Shown piece by piece: positions 41,466 to 53,765 of a stretch of 64,000 nt of DNA. The stretch lies in contig NZ_BANU01000015.1 in the NCBI RefSeq assembly GCF_000333035.1, positions 1 through 64,000 on the forward strand, in the 5' to 3' direction. Within the stretch, counting starts at the first letter, position 1, and every line of letters begins with the position of its first letter. Source of the stretch: Gordonia sihwensis NBRC 108236. Its GTDB lineage: Bacteria; Actinomycetota; Actinomycetes; Mycobacteriales; Mycobacteriaceae. The notes beneath the pieces were generated by a model. It was not told the DNA's origin and did no database searches. It was given only the letters and a program-made list of their open reading frames with translations. A program made the translations under genes and the position numbers.

Positions 41466-41993
41466 ATGCCGACCCCCGAGTACGTCCTGAAGCTGCGCGA
41501 GCACATCGGTCATGACCCGCTGGTGCTGATCGGTGTGACCGCCGTGATCCTGCGGGAGGACGCGAACGAAGTTCGGGTTCTGCTGGGACGTCGGTCGGAC
41601 AACGGCGCGCTGGCGCCCATCACCGGGATCGTCGATCCCGGTGAGGAACCCGCGACGGCCGCGCGGCGGGAGGCGTTGGAGGAGGCGGGAGTCGACATCG
41701 AGGTGGAGCGGCTGGCGTGGGTGCACCAGTTGCCCCGGCGCACGCACGTGAACGGCGACCAGGTGGACTACCTCGATCTGACGTTCCGCTGCCGCTGGCG
41801 GTCGGGCGACCCAGTGCCGTCCGACGGCGAACTGACCGAGGTGATGTGGCGACGTCTCGACGACCTCGACGATCTCGGCTCCGACGACCTGAGGAAGCGG
41901 ATCGAGCTCGCAGTCAGTGGCACCGGTGCGACGGCCTTCGGCGGCGCTGAGTCAGCCTCGGTAGAAGGCGGCGGAGGTCGCGAGGTCGAGTAG
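41466..41993 (+). CDS. Nudix hydrolase
   Basis: A 175-residue Nudix protein. The Nudix box runs GIVDPGEEPATAARREALEEAGVDI (cited as GIVDPGEEP then RREALEEAG), with all catalytic glutamates. An N-terminal extension (PEYVLKLREHIGHDPLVLIGVTAV) is typical of an actinobacterial subgroup annotated as ADP-ribose or dNTP pyrophosphatases. Substrate unknown. The last 42 bases overlap the stop end of nuoN on the opposite strand. Confidence 0.92.
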   Translation: MPTPEYVLKLREHIGHDPLVLIGVTAVILREDANEVRVLLGRRSDNGALAPITGIVDPGEEPATAARREALEEAGVDIEVERLAWVHQLPRRTHVNGDQVDYLDLTFRCRWRSGDPVPSDGELTEVMWRRLDDLDDLGSDDLRKRIELAVSGTGATAFGGAESASVEGGGGREVE

Positions 41994-43613
41994 CCACTGG
42001 GGGAACAGACCCAGCACGAGGGTCAGCGCCGCCGACAGCGCGATCGGCACCGAGGTCAGCAGACTCGGAGTGACCACCTCGGGAGCATCCTGCGGGGGAT
42101 CGGAGAAGAACATCGCGACGATGACCCGGATGTAGAAGTACGCGGCGACGGCGCTGCAGAGGACGCCGACGATGACCAGCGGCCAGGCGCCGTCGTCGCC
42201 GGCCGCGCTGAAGACCGCGAACTTGGCGATGAATCCGCTGGTGAGCGGGATGCCGGCGAATGAGAGCAGAAACAGCGACATCATCGCCCCGACCAGGGGT
42301 CGCCTGCGGCCGAGCCCGGCCCACGCGGCGATCTCGGTGCTCTCGCGCCCGGCGCCGTCGCGGACCACCGACAGCAGCGCGAAAGCACCGAATGCAGACA
42401 ACGCGTAGGCGCAGACGTAGAACAGCGTGGCGGCCACGCCGTCCTTCGACATCGTGATCGCCCCGACCAGTGCAAAACCGACGTGGCTCACCGAGGAGTA
42501 GGCGAGCATGCGCTTCAGGTCGCCCTGGGTGACGGCCATGAGCGTCGCGACCACCATCGTGAGAATCGCGACCGCCCACAGGGCGGGCCGCCACTGCGGC
42601 TCCAGCGCGCCGAACGATACGTGCAGCACCCGCAGCAGTGCGCCGAACGCCGCCACTTTGGTCGCGGAGGCCATCAGCGCGGTGACCGGAGTCGGAGCGC
42701 CCTGGTAGACGTCGGGTACCCACGAGCCGAACGGCACCGCGCCCACCTTGAAGAGCAGTCCGACGGCGAGCAGGGTCACCGCGAGCACCGCGAGCGTGCG
42801 GTCGGCGGCCGGTTCGAGCTCACCGCCCGCGACGGCGTCGCCGATGGCCGACAGCGACAGCGATCCCGTCGCGCCGTAGGCGAACGAGGCGCCGAACAGG
42901 AAGATCGCCGACGAGAACGCACCCAGCAGGAAGTACTTGAGCGATGCCTCCTGCGACAGCAGCCGGCGTCGCCGTGCGAGTCCGCACAGCAGGTACAGCG
43001 GGAGCGACAGCACCTCGAGCGCGATGAACATGGTGAGCAGATCGCCGCACGCACCGAACAGCATCATTCCGCCGACGGCGAGCAGTGCGAGCGGGTAGAC
43101 CTCTGTGGTGATCGCCCCCGCGCGCCCGGCGACGAGTTCGTCGGGGGAGCCGGGAACGGTGGCGCCGGAGGGAGTGAAGGCGTCGGCGGGGAGATCGGCG
43201 TCGGCGGCGTCGCCGCTCGACCCGCCGACCGCGATGCGCTCGCCCGCCGCGGTGCGCACCTCCAGCGGCGCCCACACCCGGTCGAGCCGGCGCTCGCCCA
43301 TCACCGCGATCGAGCCCAGCGAGACCACCAGCACCGCACCTTGCAGCAGCAGCGCCGGACCGTCGATCACCACGGCACCGGACATCGCCACCGAGGCGCC
43401 GTCCGCCATGAAGGACGCGGTGACGAACATCAGCGCCACGAAGGCCGCCACCAGGGCGCCTCCGGCCAGCCACAGCTGGGCGCGGTAGCGCCGCTGCTTC
43501 GGAGCGAAGGCCTCCACCAGGACCGCGATCACTCCGGCGCCGAAGACGATCAGCATGGGGGAGAGCCGGAAGTAGTCGATGCTGTGAGCGTCGAGAGCAC
43601 TCGCGAGGGTCAT
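41952..43613 (-). CDS. nuoN: NADH-quinone oxidoreductase subunit N
   Basis: This 553-residue antiporter-like subunit lies in the membrane arm of complex I and translocates protons. It has ~14 hydrophobic helices and LFKVGAVPFGSWVPDVYQGAPTPV with the buried Lys of the family (cited in part: KVGAVPFGSW, DVYQGAPTPV). A polar insert at about 107-172 (rich in Ala, Asp, Gly, Pro) interrupts the usual order, seen in actinobacterial NuoN. The ATG overlaps nuoM's stop as ATGA. Final gene of the operon. Confidence 0.97.
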   Translation of the reverse strand: MTLASALDAHSIDYFRLSPMLIVFGAGVIAVLVEAFAPKQRRYRAQLWLAGGALVAAFVALMFVTASFMADGASVAMSGAVVIDGPALLLQGAVLVVSLGSIAVMGERRLDRVWAPLEVRTAAGERIAVGGSSGDAADADLPADAFTPSGATVPGSPDELVAGRAGAITTEVYPLALLAVGGMMLFGACGDLLTMFIALEVLSLPLYLLCGLARRRRLLSQEASLKYFLLGAFSSAIFLFGASFAYGATGSLSLSAIGDAVAGGELEPAADRTLAVLAVTLLAVGLLFKVGAVPFGSWVPDVYQGAPTPVTALMASATKVAAFGALLRVLHVSFGALEPQWRPALWAVAILTMVVATLMAVTQGDLKRMLAYSSVSHVGFALVGAITMSKDGVAATLFYVCAYALSAFGAFALLSVVRDGAGRESTEIAAWAGLGRRRPLVGAMMSLFLLSFAGIPLTSGFIAKFAVFSAAGDDGAWPLVIVGVLCSAVAAYFYIRVIVAMFFSDPPQDAPEVVTPSLLTSVPIALSAALTLVLGLFPQWLLDLATSAAFYRG

Positions 43614-45199
43614 CGATGACCTCCTTCACCGGCACTGACGGCCGGGGTGCTGATCGGGGCCGGGGACACCGCCGGATCGATGTAGTCCAGCACCAGCCGC
43701 GGGAAGAAACCGAGCACCAGCAGTCCGACGATCAACGGCGCGACGACCGCCTTCTGCCGCAGATCGAGATCCCGTATCGGCACCTGCGCTCCGGCGTCGA
43801 CCGTGGCGCTGAGCCGTTCGGGTCCGCCCATCATGCGCTGATACGTCCACAGGATGTAGACCGCCGACAGCACCAGGGCCGACGCGGCGACGATCGCGGC
43901 GACGGGATACCGCGTGAAGGTGCCGATGAGGACCAGGAACTCACTCACGAACGGCGCCAGTCCGGGAAGGGAGAGAGTCGCCAGACCGGCCACCAGGAAC
44001 GTGCCTGCCAGCACCGGGGCGAGCTTCTGCACCCCGCCGTAATCGGCGATCAGCGAGCTGCCCCGCTGGCTCACCAGGAATCCCGCCACCAGGAACAGCG
44101 CGGCCGTCGAGAGACCGTGGTTGACCATGTACAGCGCCGAGCCGGACTGTCCCTGCCCGGTGAGGGCGAAGACGCCGAGGACGATGAACCCGAAGTGTGA
44201 GATGGAGGTGTACGAGATCAGGCGCATCACGTCGCGCTGCCCGATGGCGCACAGCGCTCCGTAGACGATGCTGACGACGGCGAGCGCGGAGATCCACGGT
44301 GCGAACCGGGCCGACGCGTCGGGGAAGAGACCGATGCAGAACCGCAGCATCGCGAAGGTGCCGACCTTGTCCATGACGGCCATCATCATCACCGCGGCCG
44401 CGGGCGTGGTCGACACCGCCGCGTCCGGCAACCAGGTGTGCACGGGCCACAGCGGTGCCTTGACCGCGAAGGCGAAGAAGAATCCGAGGAAGAGCAGGTC
44501 GAGCGTCGCCTGGGAGGCGTCGAGGCCACCGGCGGACGCGGCCGCGGCGAGGTCGGAGAAGCTGAATGTCCCGGCCCCGTCCGGACCCAGACCCGACCGG
44601 GAGCTCACCACGTACAGCCCGATCACCGCCGCCAGCATGATCAACCCGCCGAAGAGGTTGTAGAGCAGGAACTTGACGGCCGCCCGCGACCGGCGTCCCT
44701 CGTCAGCGGCGCCGAAACCGCCGATGAGGAAGTACATCGGCACCAGCATCGCCTCGAAGAAGATGTAGAACAGCAATACATCGGTCGCGACGAAGCTCAT
44801 CAGCACCATCGACTCGACCGCGAGCATCAGCGCCACGTAGATGTGCACCCGGCGATTGCCGGCATCGCTCACGTCGCGCCATCCGGCGAGCAGCAGGATC
44901 GGTGTCAGCACCGCCGTCAACAGGATCAGCGCCAGCCCGACCCCGTCCAGCGCGAGGCTGTAGCGGGCGCCGAACGCCGGGATCCAGCTGACGTCCTCGG
45001 TGAGTTGGTAGCCGCCGGTGCCGGACGAGAATCGGGTGACGACGACGACCGCCCAGCCGAGGGTGAGCAGCGACGCCCCGAGCGAGACCCGGCGGGCGTC
45101 GGCGGCCCGGCCGGCGGGCAGGAGCATCACCACGAGCGAGGCCACCGCGGGCAGCAGCCACAGCACGGTGAGCCACGGAACGGTTCCGGAGTTCGTCAC
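43610..45199 (-). CDS. nuoM: NADH-quinone oxidoreductase subunit M
   Basis: A 529-residue membrane proton-translocating subunit with [34 protein letters not shown] (buried Lys and the discontinuous-helix Pro) and [18 protein letters not shown]. It sits between nuoL and nuoN. The GTG start overlaps nuoL's stop as GTGA and the stop overlaps nuoN's start, so translation is continuous along the operon end. Confidence 0.97.
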   Translation of the reverse strand: MTNSGTVPWLTVLWLLPAVASLVVMLLPAGRAADARRVSLGASLLTLGWAVVVVTRFSSGTGGYQLTEDVSWIPAFGARYSLALDGVGLALILLTAVLTPILLLAGWRDVSDAGNRRVHIYVALMLAVESMVLMSFVATDVLLFYIFFEAMLVPMYFLIGGFGAADEGRRSRAAVKFLLYNLFGGLIMLAAVIGLYVVSSRSGLGPDGAGTFSFSDLAAAASAGGLDASQATLDLLFLGFFFAFAVKAPLWPVHTWLPDAAVSTTPAAAVMMMAVMDKVGTFAMLRFCIGLFPDASARFAPWISALAVVSIVYGALCAIGQRDVMRLISYTSISHFGFIVLGVFALTGQGQSGSALYMVNHGLSTAALFLVAGFLVSQRGSSLIADYGGVQKLAPVLAGTFLVAGLATLSLPGLAPFVSEFLVLIGTFTRYPVAAIVAASALVLSAVYILWTYQRMMGGPERLSATVDAGAQVPIRDLDLRQKAVVAPLIVGLLVLGFFPRLVLDYIDPAVSPAPISTPAVSAGEGGHR

Positions 45200-47097
45200 A
45201 GCGCGCTCACCACCAGGGTCAGGGCGGCCACCGCGACGGTGCCCGCGAGTATCGAGAGGGCATACGACCGGACGAAGCCGTTCTGTCCGCGCCTGGCCAG
45301 GACCGACAGTCCGGTGACGCCGGCTCCGACCCCCGCGGGCACCGCGCCGAGACCACGGTCCTCCGCCCGTACCAGCCCGGCGGTGAGCCGGGCACCGGGG
45401 ATCGCGAAGACCCGTTCGTTGAAGGCGTCGCCGTACAGGTCGGCGCGCGCCGCGACGGTGAGACCCGAGACGTCGGCCGGTGCCGTCTCCGGGACATCAC
45501 CCCGCCCGTACTGACGCCAGGCGATCGCCGCGCCGACCACCACTACGGCCAGCACGATCACGGTCACGAACCAGGCGGGCAGCGGACCGCTCTCCTCGGG
45601 GACGGCGCCGACCACCGGCGCGAGGAAGTCGGCGAGCGAGCCGCCGATCGCGAGCAGACCGCCCGAGAGCAGGGAGCCGGCCGCCAGCACGATCATCGGC
45701 CCGGTCATCGACCGCGGCGCCTCATGCGGCTTGGCGTCGGGTGCCCACCGCTTCTCGCCGAGGAAGGTCAGAACCATCACGCGCGTCATGTAGAAGGCGG
45801 TGACTCCCGCGCCGACGACGGCCACCCCGCCCAGCAGCCATCCGCGAACACCGCCGTCACCGAAAGCGGCCTCGATGATGTGGTCTTTGGAGTAGAAGCC
45901 CGCGAACGGCGGGACGCCGATGATCGCGAGGTAGCCGAACCCGAACGTGACGAACGTGATCGGCATGGCGGCCCGGAGCCCTCCGAAGCGCCGCATGTCG
46001 GTCTCGTCGTTCATCGCGTGCATCACCGAGCCGGACCCGAGGAACAGTCCGGCCTTGAAGAATCCGTGGGTGAGCAGATGCAGGATCGCGAAGGCGTACC
46101 CGGCGGGCCCGAGTCCGGCGGCGAGGACCATGTAGCCGATCTGACTCATGGTGGAGGCGGCGAGCGCCTTCTTGATGTCGTCCTTGGCGCAGCCGATGAT
46201 CGCGCCGAAGAGCAGGGTCACCGCGCCGACGACCACGACGGCGGTCTGCGCGTGCGGAGCCAGATCGAACAGCGGCGCCGACCGGGTGATCAGGTAGACG
46301 CCCGCGGTCACCATGGTCGCCGCGTGGATCAGCGCCGAGACCGGGGTGGGGCCCTCCATCGCGTCGCCGAGCCAGGCCTGCAGCGGCACCTGCGCCGACT
46401 TCGCGCACGCGCCGAGCAGCAGCATGAAGCAGATCGCCGTCAGCGTCGCCTCACTCGCGGTGGCCGCCGAGCCGAAGACACCGTCGAAGCTCACCGAGCC
46501 GAAGGTCGCGAACATGACGGCCAGCGCGATCACCATGCCGATGTCGCCCACCCGATTCATCACGAAGGCCTTCTTGGCCGCCGTCGCGGCGCTCGGCTTG
46601 TGCTGCCAGAAGCCGATCAGCAGGTACGACGCCAGACCGACGCCCTCCCAGCCCAGATACAGCCCGAGGTAGCTGTCGGCGAGCACGAGGATCAGCATCG
46701 CCGCGACGAACAGGTTGAGGTACGCGAAGAACCGGCGGCGGTCGGGATCGTGACTCATGTAGCCGATCGAGTAGACGTGGATCAGCGCGCCGACGACGGT
46801 GATCAGCAGCACGAAGCACATCGACAGCTGGTCCAGGCGCAGCGCGGCGTCGACGCTGAAATCACCGGCGGTGATCCACCGGTAGCTTCCGCTGGTCACT
46901 GTGCGGGCCCCGCCGTCGCGCCCGATCATGCCGATCCACATCGCGATTCCGAGAACCGCCGACACCGTCACCAGCGCGGTGGCGGCGAGGTGGCCCCAGC
47001 GGTCGGTGCGGCGGCCGGCGATCAGCAGGACGGCCGCGCCGAGGGCGGGCAGTCCGGGGATCAGCCAGAGCAGGGCGCTGGTGAGATCGTGGCTCAT
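45196..47097 (-). CDS. nuoL: NADH-quinone oxidoreductase subunit L
   Basis: This 633-residue distal proton-pumping subunit carries [36 protein letters not shown] (shown in parts [20 protein letters not shown] and [10 protein letters not shown]), the conserved Lys and Glu of the channel, plus the long lateral helix toward the C-terminus. nuoK precedes it by four bases. Standard length for actinobacteria. Confidence 0.97.
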   Translation of the reverse strand: MSHDLTSALLWLIPGLPALGAAVLLIAGRRTDRWGHLAATALVTVSAVLGIAMWIGMIGRDGGARTVTSGSYRWITAGDFSVDAALRLDQLSMCFVLLITVVGALIHVYSIGYMSHDPDRRRFFAYLNLFVAAMLILVLADSYLGLYLGWEGVGLASYLLIGFWQHKPSAATAAKKAFVMNRVGDIGMVIALAVMFATFGSVSFDGVFGSAATASEATLTAICFMLLLGACAKSAQVPLQAWLGDAMEGPTPVSALIHAATMVTAGVYLITRSAPLFDLAPHAQTAVVVVGAVTLLFGAIIGCAKDDIKKALAASTMSQIGYMVLAAGLGPAGYAFAILHLLTHGFFKAGLFLGSGSVMHAMNDETDMRRFGGLRAAMPITFVTFGFGYLAIIGVPPFAGFYSKDHIIEAAFGDGGVRGWLLGGVAVVGAGVTAFYMTRVMVLTFLGEKRWAPDAKPHEAPRSMTGPMIVLAAGSLLSGGLLAIGGSLADFLAPVVGAVPEESGPLPAWFVTVIVLAVVVVGAAIAWRQYGRGDVPETAPADVSGLTVAARADLYGDAFNERVFAIPGARLTAGLVRAEDRGLGAVPAGVGAGVTGLSVLARRGQNGFVRSYALSILAGTVAVAALTLVVSAL

Positions 47098-47101
47098 CGG
47101 T

Positions 47102-47401
<300 letters not shown>

Positions 47402-47417
47402 CGGCGTTCCTCCAACG

Positions 47418-48209
47418 TCATCGGTCCTCCAGCGCCGGATCGGACTCCGCCTCCCGCGCGGCGTCGATCTCCCGCGCGGTGATCGTCGCGTTCACCGACA
47501 GCTTCGACGGCGATCCGTCCGGCTCGCGCGCCGGAACGTCGACGGCGTTGTGCCGCGCGTACACGCCGGGCGGAGGCAGCGGTGTGACGTGACCGCCGTT
47601 CTTGAAGCGCTCCACCGACCGCTCGCGCTGCCCGCGGCGCGGACCGAAGCGCTCGCGGTGCGCCAGGACCATCGCTCCGAGGGTGGCGGTGATCAGGAGT
47701 GCGCCGGTGAGCTCGAAGGCCCACAGATAGCGGCCGAAGATCAGTTCGGCGAGCGCGCGGATGTTCTCGTTGCCGCCGCCGGGCGCGGCGGAGTGGCTGT
47801 GATCGGGGGCGCCGGCGAAGGTCGCCAGCGAGGCGGTGCCGATCGCGGCGATCAGCAGAACGGCGAAGCCCAGGCCGAGCCCCGCGGCCGCGAATCGCTG
47901 GCCCCGGATGGTCTCCACCAGCGACTCCGAGGAGTCGATTCCGATCAGCATCAGCACGAACAGGAACAGCATCATCACCGCGCCGGTGTAGACCACCACC
48001 TGCACCACACCGAGGAAGAGAGCGCCCTGCATCACGTAGAAGACCGCCAGCACGATCATGGTCATCGCGAGGAAGACGGCCGAATAGACGGCTTTGGGAC
48101 TCAGCACCACCCCGAGCGCCCCGATCACCACCACCGCGCCGAGCACCCAGAAGGTGACGGCCTCGGTGCCGGAGGTACGGACGAGTTCCTCGACCAGCAT
48201 CGACGTCAT
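47418..48209 (-). CDS. nuoJ: NADH-quinone oxidoreductase subunit J
   Basis: A 263-residue subunit with five transmembrane segments in the first ~183 residues ([20 protein letters not shown] is the conserved TM3). A long polar C-terminal tail (about 184-263) is beyond the usual length and typical of actinobacterial NuoJ. ATG 48209 overlaps the nuoI stop; the longer upstream frame is inside nuoI. Confidence 0.95.
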   Translation of the reverse strand: MTSMLVEELVRTSGTEAVTFWVLGAVVVIGALGVVLSPKAVYSAVFLAMTMIVLAVFYVMQGALFLGVVQVVVYTGAVMMLFLFVLMLIGIDSSESLVETIRGQRFAAAGLGLGFAVLLIAAIGTASLATFAGAPDHSHSAAPGGGNENIRALAELIFGRYLWAFELTGALLITATLGAMVLAHRERFGPRRGQRERSVERFKNGGHVTPLPPPGVYARHNAVDVPAREPDGSPSKLSVNATITAREIDAAREAESDPALEDR

Positions 48210-48724
48210 GCGTCGGGCCCCACGTCGCCGCGATAGTAGTTCTCCGCGCGGGTTCCCTCGGCCATCGGGTGCGGCGTGGGCCTCATCCCCGGTTCCATCG
48301 GAGCCAGCAGCTGGTCCTTCTCGTAGATCATTCCGGCGCGCGTCGGCGCGGCCATCTCGTACTCGTTGGTCATGGTCAGCGCGCGGGTGGGGCAGGCCTC
48401 GATGCACAGTCCGCATCCGATGCAGCGCAGGTAGTTGATCTGGTACACGCGCCCGTAGCGCTCACCGGGAGAGTAACGCTCGTCGTCGGTGTTGTCGGCG
48501 CCCTCGACGTAGATCGCGTCGGCGGGACACGCCCACGCGCAGAGTTCACAGCCGATGCACTTCTCCAGTCCGTCGGCGTACCGGTTGAGCTGGTGTCTGC
48601 CGTGGTAGCGCCGGGCGGTCGGTTCCTTCTGCTCCGGATACTGTTCGGTGATCGTCTTGCGGAACATGCCGGAGAAGGTGACGCCGAAGCCGGCGAGAGC
48701 GTCGGGGAGTCTGGAATCAGACAT
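48206..48724 (-). CDS. nuoI: NADH-quinone oxidoreductase subunit I
   Basis: A 172-residue ferredoxin-like subunit with two 4Fe-4S motifs, [12 protein letters not shown] and [12 protein letters not shown], carrying electrons (N6a, N6b) toward Nuo[16 protein letters not shown] is canonical. It overlaps nuoH by eight bases. Confidence 0.97.
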   Translation of the reverse strand: MSDSRLPDALAGFGVTFSGMFRKTITEQYPEQKEPTARRYHGRHQLNRYADGLEKCIGCELCAWACPADAIYVEGADNTDDERYSPGERYGRVYQINYLRCIGCGLCIEACPTRALTMTNEYEMAAPTRAGMIYEKDQLLAPMEPGMRPTPHPMAEGTRAENYYRGDVGPDA

Positions 48725-49994
48725 GAGGGGCCTCCTTGGACGTCGAGCGCGGAAGCATGGGATCGGGCAGCACCTGGCCCGGCAGCGGCGGGACGGGGAA
48801 CCCGCCCGCCATCGGATCGAACGGGGCGGCGGGATCCGGACGGTCGGGCGCGGGCCCGGGACGCCGGCCGACCACCCGCGCGATCGTGAACAGCAGCGCC
48901 GCCGCGACGACCAGACCGGCGGCCGCCAGGATCACCCCCGCCGTCCACTCGGACGAGTCACGGGTGGCCTCCCGGATCACGGCGACCACCATCACCCAGG
49001 CCAGGGCGAACGGGATCAGGACCTTCCATCCCAGACCCATGAACTGGTCGTACCGCAGTCGGGGAAGCGTGGTGCGGAGCCAGAAGAAGACGAACAGGAA
49101 GGCCCACATCTTGCCCACGAACCAGAGCAGCGGCCACCATCCCGAGTTGGCGCCGTCCCAGATCGACAGGGGCCACGGCGCCTGCCAGCCGCCCAGGAAT
49201 AGCGTTGTCGCGAGCGCCGACACGGTGGCCATGTTGATGTACTCGGCGAGCATGAACATCGCGAACTTCAGCGACGAGTACTCGGTGTGGAATCCGCCGA
49301 CGAGCTCGCCCTCCGCTTCGGGGAGGTCGAACGGTGCGCGATTGGTCTCACCGACCATCGAGATCGCGTAGATGACGAACGACGGCAGCACCAGCAGCAC
49401 GTACCAGTGGTGGACCTGGCCCGCGACGATCTCCGAGGTCGACATCGTGCGCGAGAGCAGGAAGACCGCCGCGAACGACAGGCCCATCGCGATCTCGTAG
49501 GAGATCACCTGCGCGGTGGAACGGAGTCCCCCCAGCAGCGGATAGGTCGATCCCGACGACCAGCCGGCGAGGACGATCCCGTACACGCCGATCGACGCCA
49601 TCGCCAGCACGTACAGGACCCCGACCGGCAGGTCGGTGAGCTGCAGCGGTGTGTGATGACCGAACACCGACACCTCGGGTCCCATCGGGATCACGGCGAA
49701 CGCCATGATGGCCGGGACCACCGAGATGATCGGCGCCAGGAGGTAGAGCACCTTGTCCACGCCGAACGGGGTGAGGCCTTCCTTGAGTGCCAGCTTCACA
49801 CCGTCGGCCAGGGATTGCAGCGCCCCGTGCCAGCCGACCCGGTTGGGGCCGATCCGATACTGCATCCGCGCCATGATCTTGCGTTCGGCGAGGATGGCGA
49901 CGAGCACGGTCAGAACCAGGAAGACGAAGATGAGGACCGACTTGCCCAGCATCAGCCACCAGGCGTCGTGTCCGAAGCTCGACAGGTCAGGCAT
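48717..49994 (-). CDS. nuoH: NADH-quinone oxidoreductase subunit H
   Basis: A 425-residue quinone-site membrane subunit, with [41 protein letters not shown] and [23 protein letters not shown] (shown as [13 protein letters not shown]). The last ~50 residues are a Pro-rich tail absent in E. coli. Standard position after nuoG, which it overlaps by eight bases. Confidence 0.97.
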   Translation of the reverse strand: MPDLSSFGHDAWWLMLGKSVLIFVFLVLTVLVAILAERKIMARMQYRIGPNRVGWHGALQSLADGVKLALKEGLTPFGVDKVLYLLAPIISVVPAIMAFAVIPMGPEVSVFGHHTPLQLTDLPVGVLYVLAMASIGVYGIVLAGWSSGSTYPLLGGLRSTAQVISYEIAMGLSFAAVFLLSRTMSTSEIVAGQVHHWYVLLVLPSFVIYAISMVGETNRAPFDLPEAEGELVGGFHTEYSSLKFAMFMLAEYINMATVSALATTLFLGGWQAPWPLSIWDGANSGWWPLLWFVGKMWAFLFVFFWLRTTLPRLRYDQFMGLGWKVLIPFALAWVMVVAVIREATRDSSEWTAGVILAAAGLVVAAALLFTIARVVGRRPGPAPDRPDPAAPFDPMAGGFPVPPLPGQVLPDPMLPRSTSKEAPHV

Positions 49995-52386
49995 GATCGT
50001 CCCTCCCGATCGTGACGATCGCGCCCGGCTCCGCCTCGAGTATCGGGCAGACCCGCGAACCGGGGGAGTTCATCGGCAGCCACACCACGCGGTCGGGCAG
50101 ATCCGTGACCGTCAGGGGAAGGGCGATCGCCCCGTGATCGGTCGAGACGACGACGCGCTCGCCGTCGGCGGCGCCGATCTCCGCGGCGGTGGCGGCCGAG
50201 AGCCGCACGGTGGCCGGCCGTGCCGTGCCCGCCAGATGCGGCTCTCCGTCCTGCATGCGGCCGAAGTCCAGGAGCATCCGCCACGACGCGAGCACGGCCT
50301 GGCCCGCCTCCGGCGCCGGCGGCTCGCCGCGCTCGGCGGCCGGTCCGGGCGCCGGCCGATGCCGTTCGCCGGTCCAGCCGCCGATCTCCGCGAACTCGCG
50401 GTGAATGGTGCCCGGGTCGTCGCACCGCAGGTCGAAACCCATCTCCCGCCCGAGCGCGTGGAGCACGCGGTGATCCGAGAGCGGCAGCGCGGCTCCGTTC
50501 GACTGCGCCGGCGGCAGGGCCACGTCGAAGGGACGCGGGCGCCCCTCCCAGTCGACGAACGTGCCCGGCTTCTCGGCCACGGCGGCCACCGGGAGCACCA
50601 CGTCGGCGTGTGCGGTGACCGAACTGCGGCGAAGTTCCAGACTGACCACGAAACCGGCGGCCGCGAGTGCCGCATCGCCCGCCGACGGACTCGGCAGATC
50701 CCCGAGTTCCACGCCGCCGACGAGCGCGGCCGACAGGTCTCCGGTGGTGAGCGCACTCAAGATGTGCGCGGTGTCGCGGCCGGGTGCTGCCTGCGGTTGA
50801 ACACCCCAGATCGCTGCGACGTCGCGCCGGGCCCGTTCGGAGGAGAGCGGCCGGCCGGCCGGAAGCAGGTTGGGCGCCGCACCGACGTCGAGGGCGCCGC
50901 GTTCGCCCGCCCTTCTCGGCACCCAGGCCAGTCTGGCGCCGGTGGCGGCGGCCACCTCGGCTGCGGCGGTCAGCGCACCGGGACACCCGGCGAGGCGCTC
51001 CCCGATCAGGAGCGCCGCGCCGGGTGCGGAGAGCAGTTCGTGCACGCGGGGGCCGCGCAGCACCGCGGCCTCTCGCCCCGGCACGCACTGCAGGACGGAG
51101 CCGCCGAGCTTGGCGGCACCGGGGCTGGTCCACGGTGCGACGGTGTGCACCGCCTGACCGTGACGCCGGACCGCTTTGCGCAGGCGGAGGAAGAGGATCG
51201 GGCATTCCTCTTCCGGTTCGAGTCCGGCGAGGACCACCGTCGACGCCTGCTCGAGCTCGGCGTAGGTCAGTCCGATCCCGCTGCCCGCCACATGTGCCGA
51301 GAGGAAGTCATCCTCCTCCGCCGAGTGGGTGCGGATCCGGAAGTCGACGTCGTTGGTGCCGAGCGCCACGCGGGCGAACTTGCCGTAGGCGTAGGCGTCC
51401 TCCACGGTGGCGCGGCCGCCGACGAGCACTCCGGTCCGACTGCCCGCGGCACTCAGGCCGCGCGCCGCGGCGGCGAGCGCGTACGACCACGGAGCCGGGT
51501 GCAGCTCACCGTCGTCGCCGCGCACCAGCGGTGTGGTGATGCGATCGGGCCGGGAGGTGTAGGTGAACGCCCAGCGGCCTTTGTCGCAGTTCCACTCCTC
51601 GTTCACCTCGGGGTCGTCGCCGGCCAGCCGTCGCAGCACTTCGCCGCGCCGGTGGTCGGTGCGCTGGGCGCAGCCGGCCGCGCAGTGCTCGCACACGCTG
51701 GGCGAGGAGATCAGGTCGAAGGGCCGCGAGCGGAACCGATACGCGGTGCCCGTCAACGCTCCCACCGGACAGATCTGCACGGTGTTGCCGGAGAAGTACG
51801 ATTCGAAGGGTTCGTCGGCGTACGCGCTGACCTGCTGCAACGCGCCGCGTTCGGCGAGCTCGATCAGCGGATCGCCCGCGATCTCGTTGGAGAAGCGGGT
51901 GCACCGGGCGCACAGTACGCACCGTTCGCGGTCGAGCAACACCTCGCTCGACAACGGAACCGGTTTGGTGAACGTCCGTTTGACGCCGCCGTAGCGCGAC
52001 TGCGGCCGTCCGGCCGACATCGCCTGGTTCTGCAGGGGACACTCGCCGCCCTTGTCGCACGTGGGGCAGTCGAGCGGGTGGTTGATGAGCAGCAGCTCCA
52101 TCACGCCCTCCTGGGCGCGGCGGGCGTCGGCCGAGGTGAGCTGGGTGCGGACCACCATCCCCTCGGTGGCGACGATGGTGCACGAGGCCATCGGCTTGCG
52201 CTGGCCCTCCACGTCGACGAGGCATTGCCGGCAGGCACCGGCGGGCGCCAGCAACGGGTGGTCGCAGAAGCGCGGAATCGCCACGCCGATCAGTTCCGCG
52301 GCGCGGATCACGAGGGTGCCCTTCGGGACCGAGACCTCGACGTCGTCGATCGTCAGGGTGATCAGGTCGGTCGCCGCGGCGGTCAT
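49987..52386 (-). CDS. nuoG: NADH-quinone oxidoreductase subunit G
   Basis: A 799-residue iron-sulfur subunit of the peripheral arm. Clusters: 2Fe-2S N1b (RFCDHP, GACRQC, MASC), His-Cys3 N4-type [26 protein letters not shown] with QICPVGALT, and the extra N7 ligands CEHCAAGC and WNCDKGR as in E. coli and Thermus. The rest is a molybdopterin-oxidoreductase-like fold lacking cofactor. ATG 52386 overlaps the nuoF stop. Confidence 0.97.
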   Translation of the reverse strand: MTAAATDLITLTIDDVEVSVPKGTLVIRAAELIGVAIPRFCDHPLLAPAGACRQCLVDVEGQRKPMASCTIVATEGMVVRTQLTSADARRAQEGVMELLLINHPLDCPTCDKGGECPLQNQAMSAGRPQSRYGGVKRTFTKPVPLSSEVLLDRERCVLCARCTRFSNEIAGDPLIELAERGALQQVSAYADEPFESYFSGNTVQICPVGALTGTAYRFRSRPFDLISSPSVCEHCAAGCAQRTDHRRGEVLRRLAGDDPEVNEEWNCDKGRWAFTYTSRPDRITTPLVRGDDGELHPAPWSYALAAAARGLSAAGSRTGVLVGGRATVEDAYAYGKFARVALGTNDVDFRIRTHSAEEDDFLSAHVAGSGIGLTYAELEQASTVVLAGLEPEEECPILFLRLRKAVRRHGQAVHTVAPWTSPGAAKLGGSVLQCVPGREAAVLRGPRVHELLSAPGAALLIGERLAGCPGALTAAAEVAAATGARLAWVPRRAGERGALDVGAAPNLLPAGRPLSSERARRDVAAIWGVQPQAAPGRDTAHILSALTTGDLSAALVGGVELGDLPSPSAGDAALAAAGFVVSLELRRSSVTAHADVVLPVAAVAEKPGTFVDWEGRPRPFDVALPPAQSNGAALPLSDHRVLHALGREMGFDLRCDDPGTIHREFAEIGGWTGERHRPAPGPAAERGEPPAPEAGQAVLASWRMLLDFGRMQDGEPHLAGTARPATVRLSAATAAEIGAADGERVVVSTDHGAIALPLTVTDLPDRVVWLPMNSPGSRVCPILEAEPGAIVTIGRDDHA

Positions 52387-53765
52387 CGCGCGCCTCCCTC
52401 GGACTCGGGCGACACGGACGCGAAGACCGTCGACTTCTCGGGGTCGAACGGGCAGCCGCCCGGATGCCCGTCGTGCGGGAAGTGCGCCAGGTACTCGTCG
52501 CGGAAGTGGGTCAGCGAGCTCATGATCGGGGCACCGGCGGCGTCGCCCAGAGCGCAGAACGACTTGCCGACCACACTGTCGGTGACGTCGGTGAGCGTGG
52601 TGAGGTCGGCTTCGGTGGCGTCGCCGGCCTCCAGGCGACGCATCAGCTGCACCAGCCAGTAGGTGCCCTCGCGGCAGGGGGTGCACTTCCCGCAGGATTC
52701 GTGTGCGTAGAACTCCGTCCACCGCAGGACGGCGCGGACCACGCACACCGTCTCGTCGAAGATCTGCAGCGCCTTGGTTCCGAGCATGGAGCCCGCGGCC
52801 CCCACTCCTTCGTAATCGAGCGGGATGTCGAGGTGCTCGGCGGTGAACATCGGAGTCGACGACCCGCCGGGCGTCCAGAACTTCAGCTCGTGACCGGCGC
52901 GCACGCCGCCGGCCCGCGCCAGCAGCTCGCGCAGGGTGATCCCGAGCGGTGCCTCGTACTGGCCCGGCCGGGCGACGTGGCCGGAGAGGGAGTACATGGT
53001 GAAGCCCGGCGACTTCTCGGTTCCGAACTCGCGGAACCAGTCCGGTCCGTTGCGCATGATCGACGGCACGCTGGCGATCGATTCCACGTTGTTCACGACG
53101 GTCGGACTGGCGTACAGCCCGGCGACGGCGGGGAACGGCGGCCGCAGTCGCGGCTGTCCGCGACGGCCCTCCAGTGAGTCGAGGAGCGCGGTCTCCTCAC
53201 CGCAGATGTAGGCGCCCGCGCCGGCGTGCACCACCAGGTCGAGCGCGAAGCCCGACCCGAGGACGTCGCGGCCCAGCAGCCCGGCGTCGTAGGCCTCCTC
53301 GACGGCGGTGCGCAGGCGGCGGACCACGCCGGCCACCTCGCCGCGCACGTAGATGAAGGCATGGTGGGCACGGATCGCGTAGGCCGCGATGATCACCCCC
53401 TCCACCAGCGTGTGCGGCGAGGCCAGGAGCAGCGGCATGTCCTTGCAGGTGCCCGGCTCCGACTCGTCGGCGTTGACCACGAGGTAGTGCGGTGTCCCGT
53501 CGCCGCCGGGTGCCGGGCCCTGCGGGATGAACGACCATTTGGTGCCGACCGGGAAGCCCGCGCCGCCGCGGCCCCGGAGCCCGGACGCCTTGACCTGCTC
53601 GATCACCTCGTCGGGCGACAGTCGCAGCGCGGCCTTGAGCCCCTGATACCCGTTCTGGCCCATGTAGCTGCGCAGCGTCCACGACTCCGGCTCGTCCCAG
53701 TGTCTGCTGAGTATCGGAACGCGGGCCGGTTCCGGGGTGGACGAGGGCAGGCTCACGGCGATCAT
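52383..53765 (-). CDS. nuoF: NADH-quinone oxidoreductase subunit F
   Basis: This 460-residue NADH- and FMN-binding subunit is where electrons enter the complex. [16 protein letters not shown] binds [22 protein letters not shown] binds NADH, and [12 protein letters not shown] with SFCALGD holds the N3 4Fe-4S cluster. ATG at 53765 overlaps nuoE's stop as ATGA. Confidence 0.98.
   Translation of the reverse strand: MIAVSLPSSTPEPARVPILSRHWDEPESWTLRSYMGQNGYQGLKAALRLSPDEVIEQVKASGLRGRGGAGFPVGTKWSFIPQGPAPGGDGTPHYLVVNADESEPGTCKDMPLLLASPHTLVEGVIIAAYAIRAHHAFIYVRGEVAGVVRRLRTAVEEAYDAGLLGRDVLGSGFALDLVVHAGAGAYICGEETALLDSLEGRRGQPRLRPPFPAVAGLYASPTVVNNVESIASVPSIMRNGPDWFREFGTEKSPGFTMYSLSGHVARPGQYEAPLGITLRELLARAGGVRAGHELKFWTPGGSSTPMFTAEHLDIPLDYEGVGAAGSMLGTKALQIFDETVCVVRAVLRWTEFYAHESCGKCTPCREGTYWLVQLMRRLEAGDATEADLTTLTDVTDSVVGKSFCALGDAAGAPIMSSLTHFRDEYLAHFPHDGHPGGCPFDPEKSTVFASVSPESEGGAR

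Noticed and set aside
49753-52662. 969-residue rightward frame opposite nuoG and nuoH
   Set aside because: Composition typical of a shadow frame; the opposite strand encodes intact iron-sulfur motifs.
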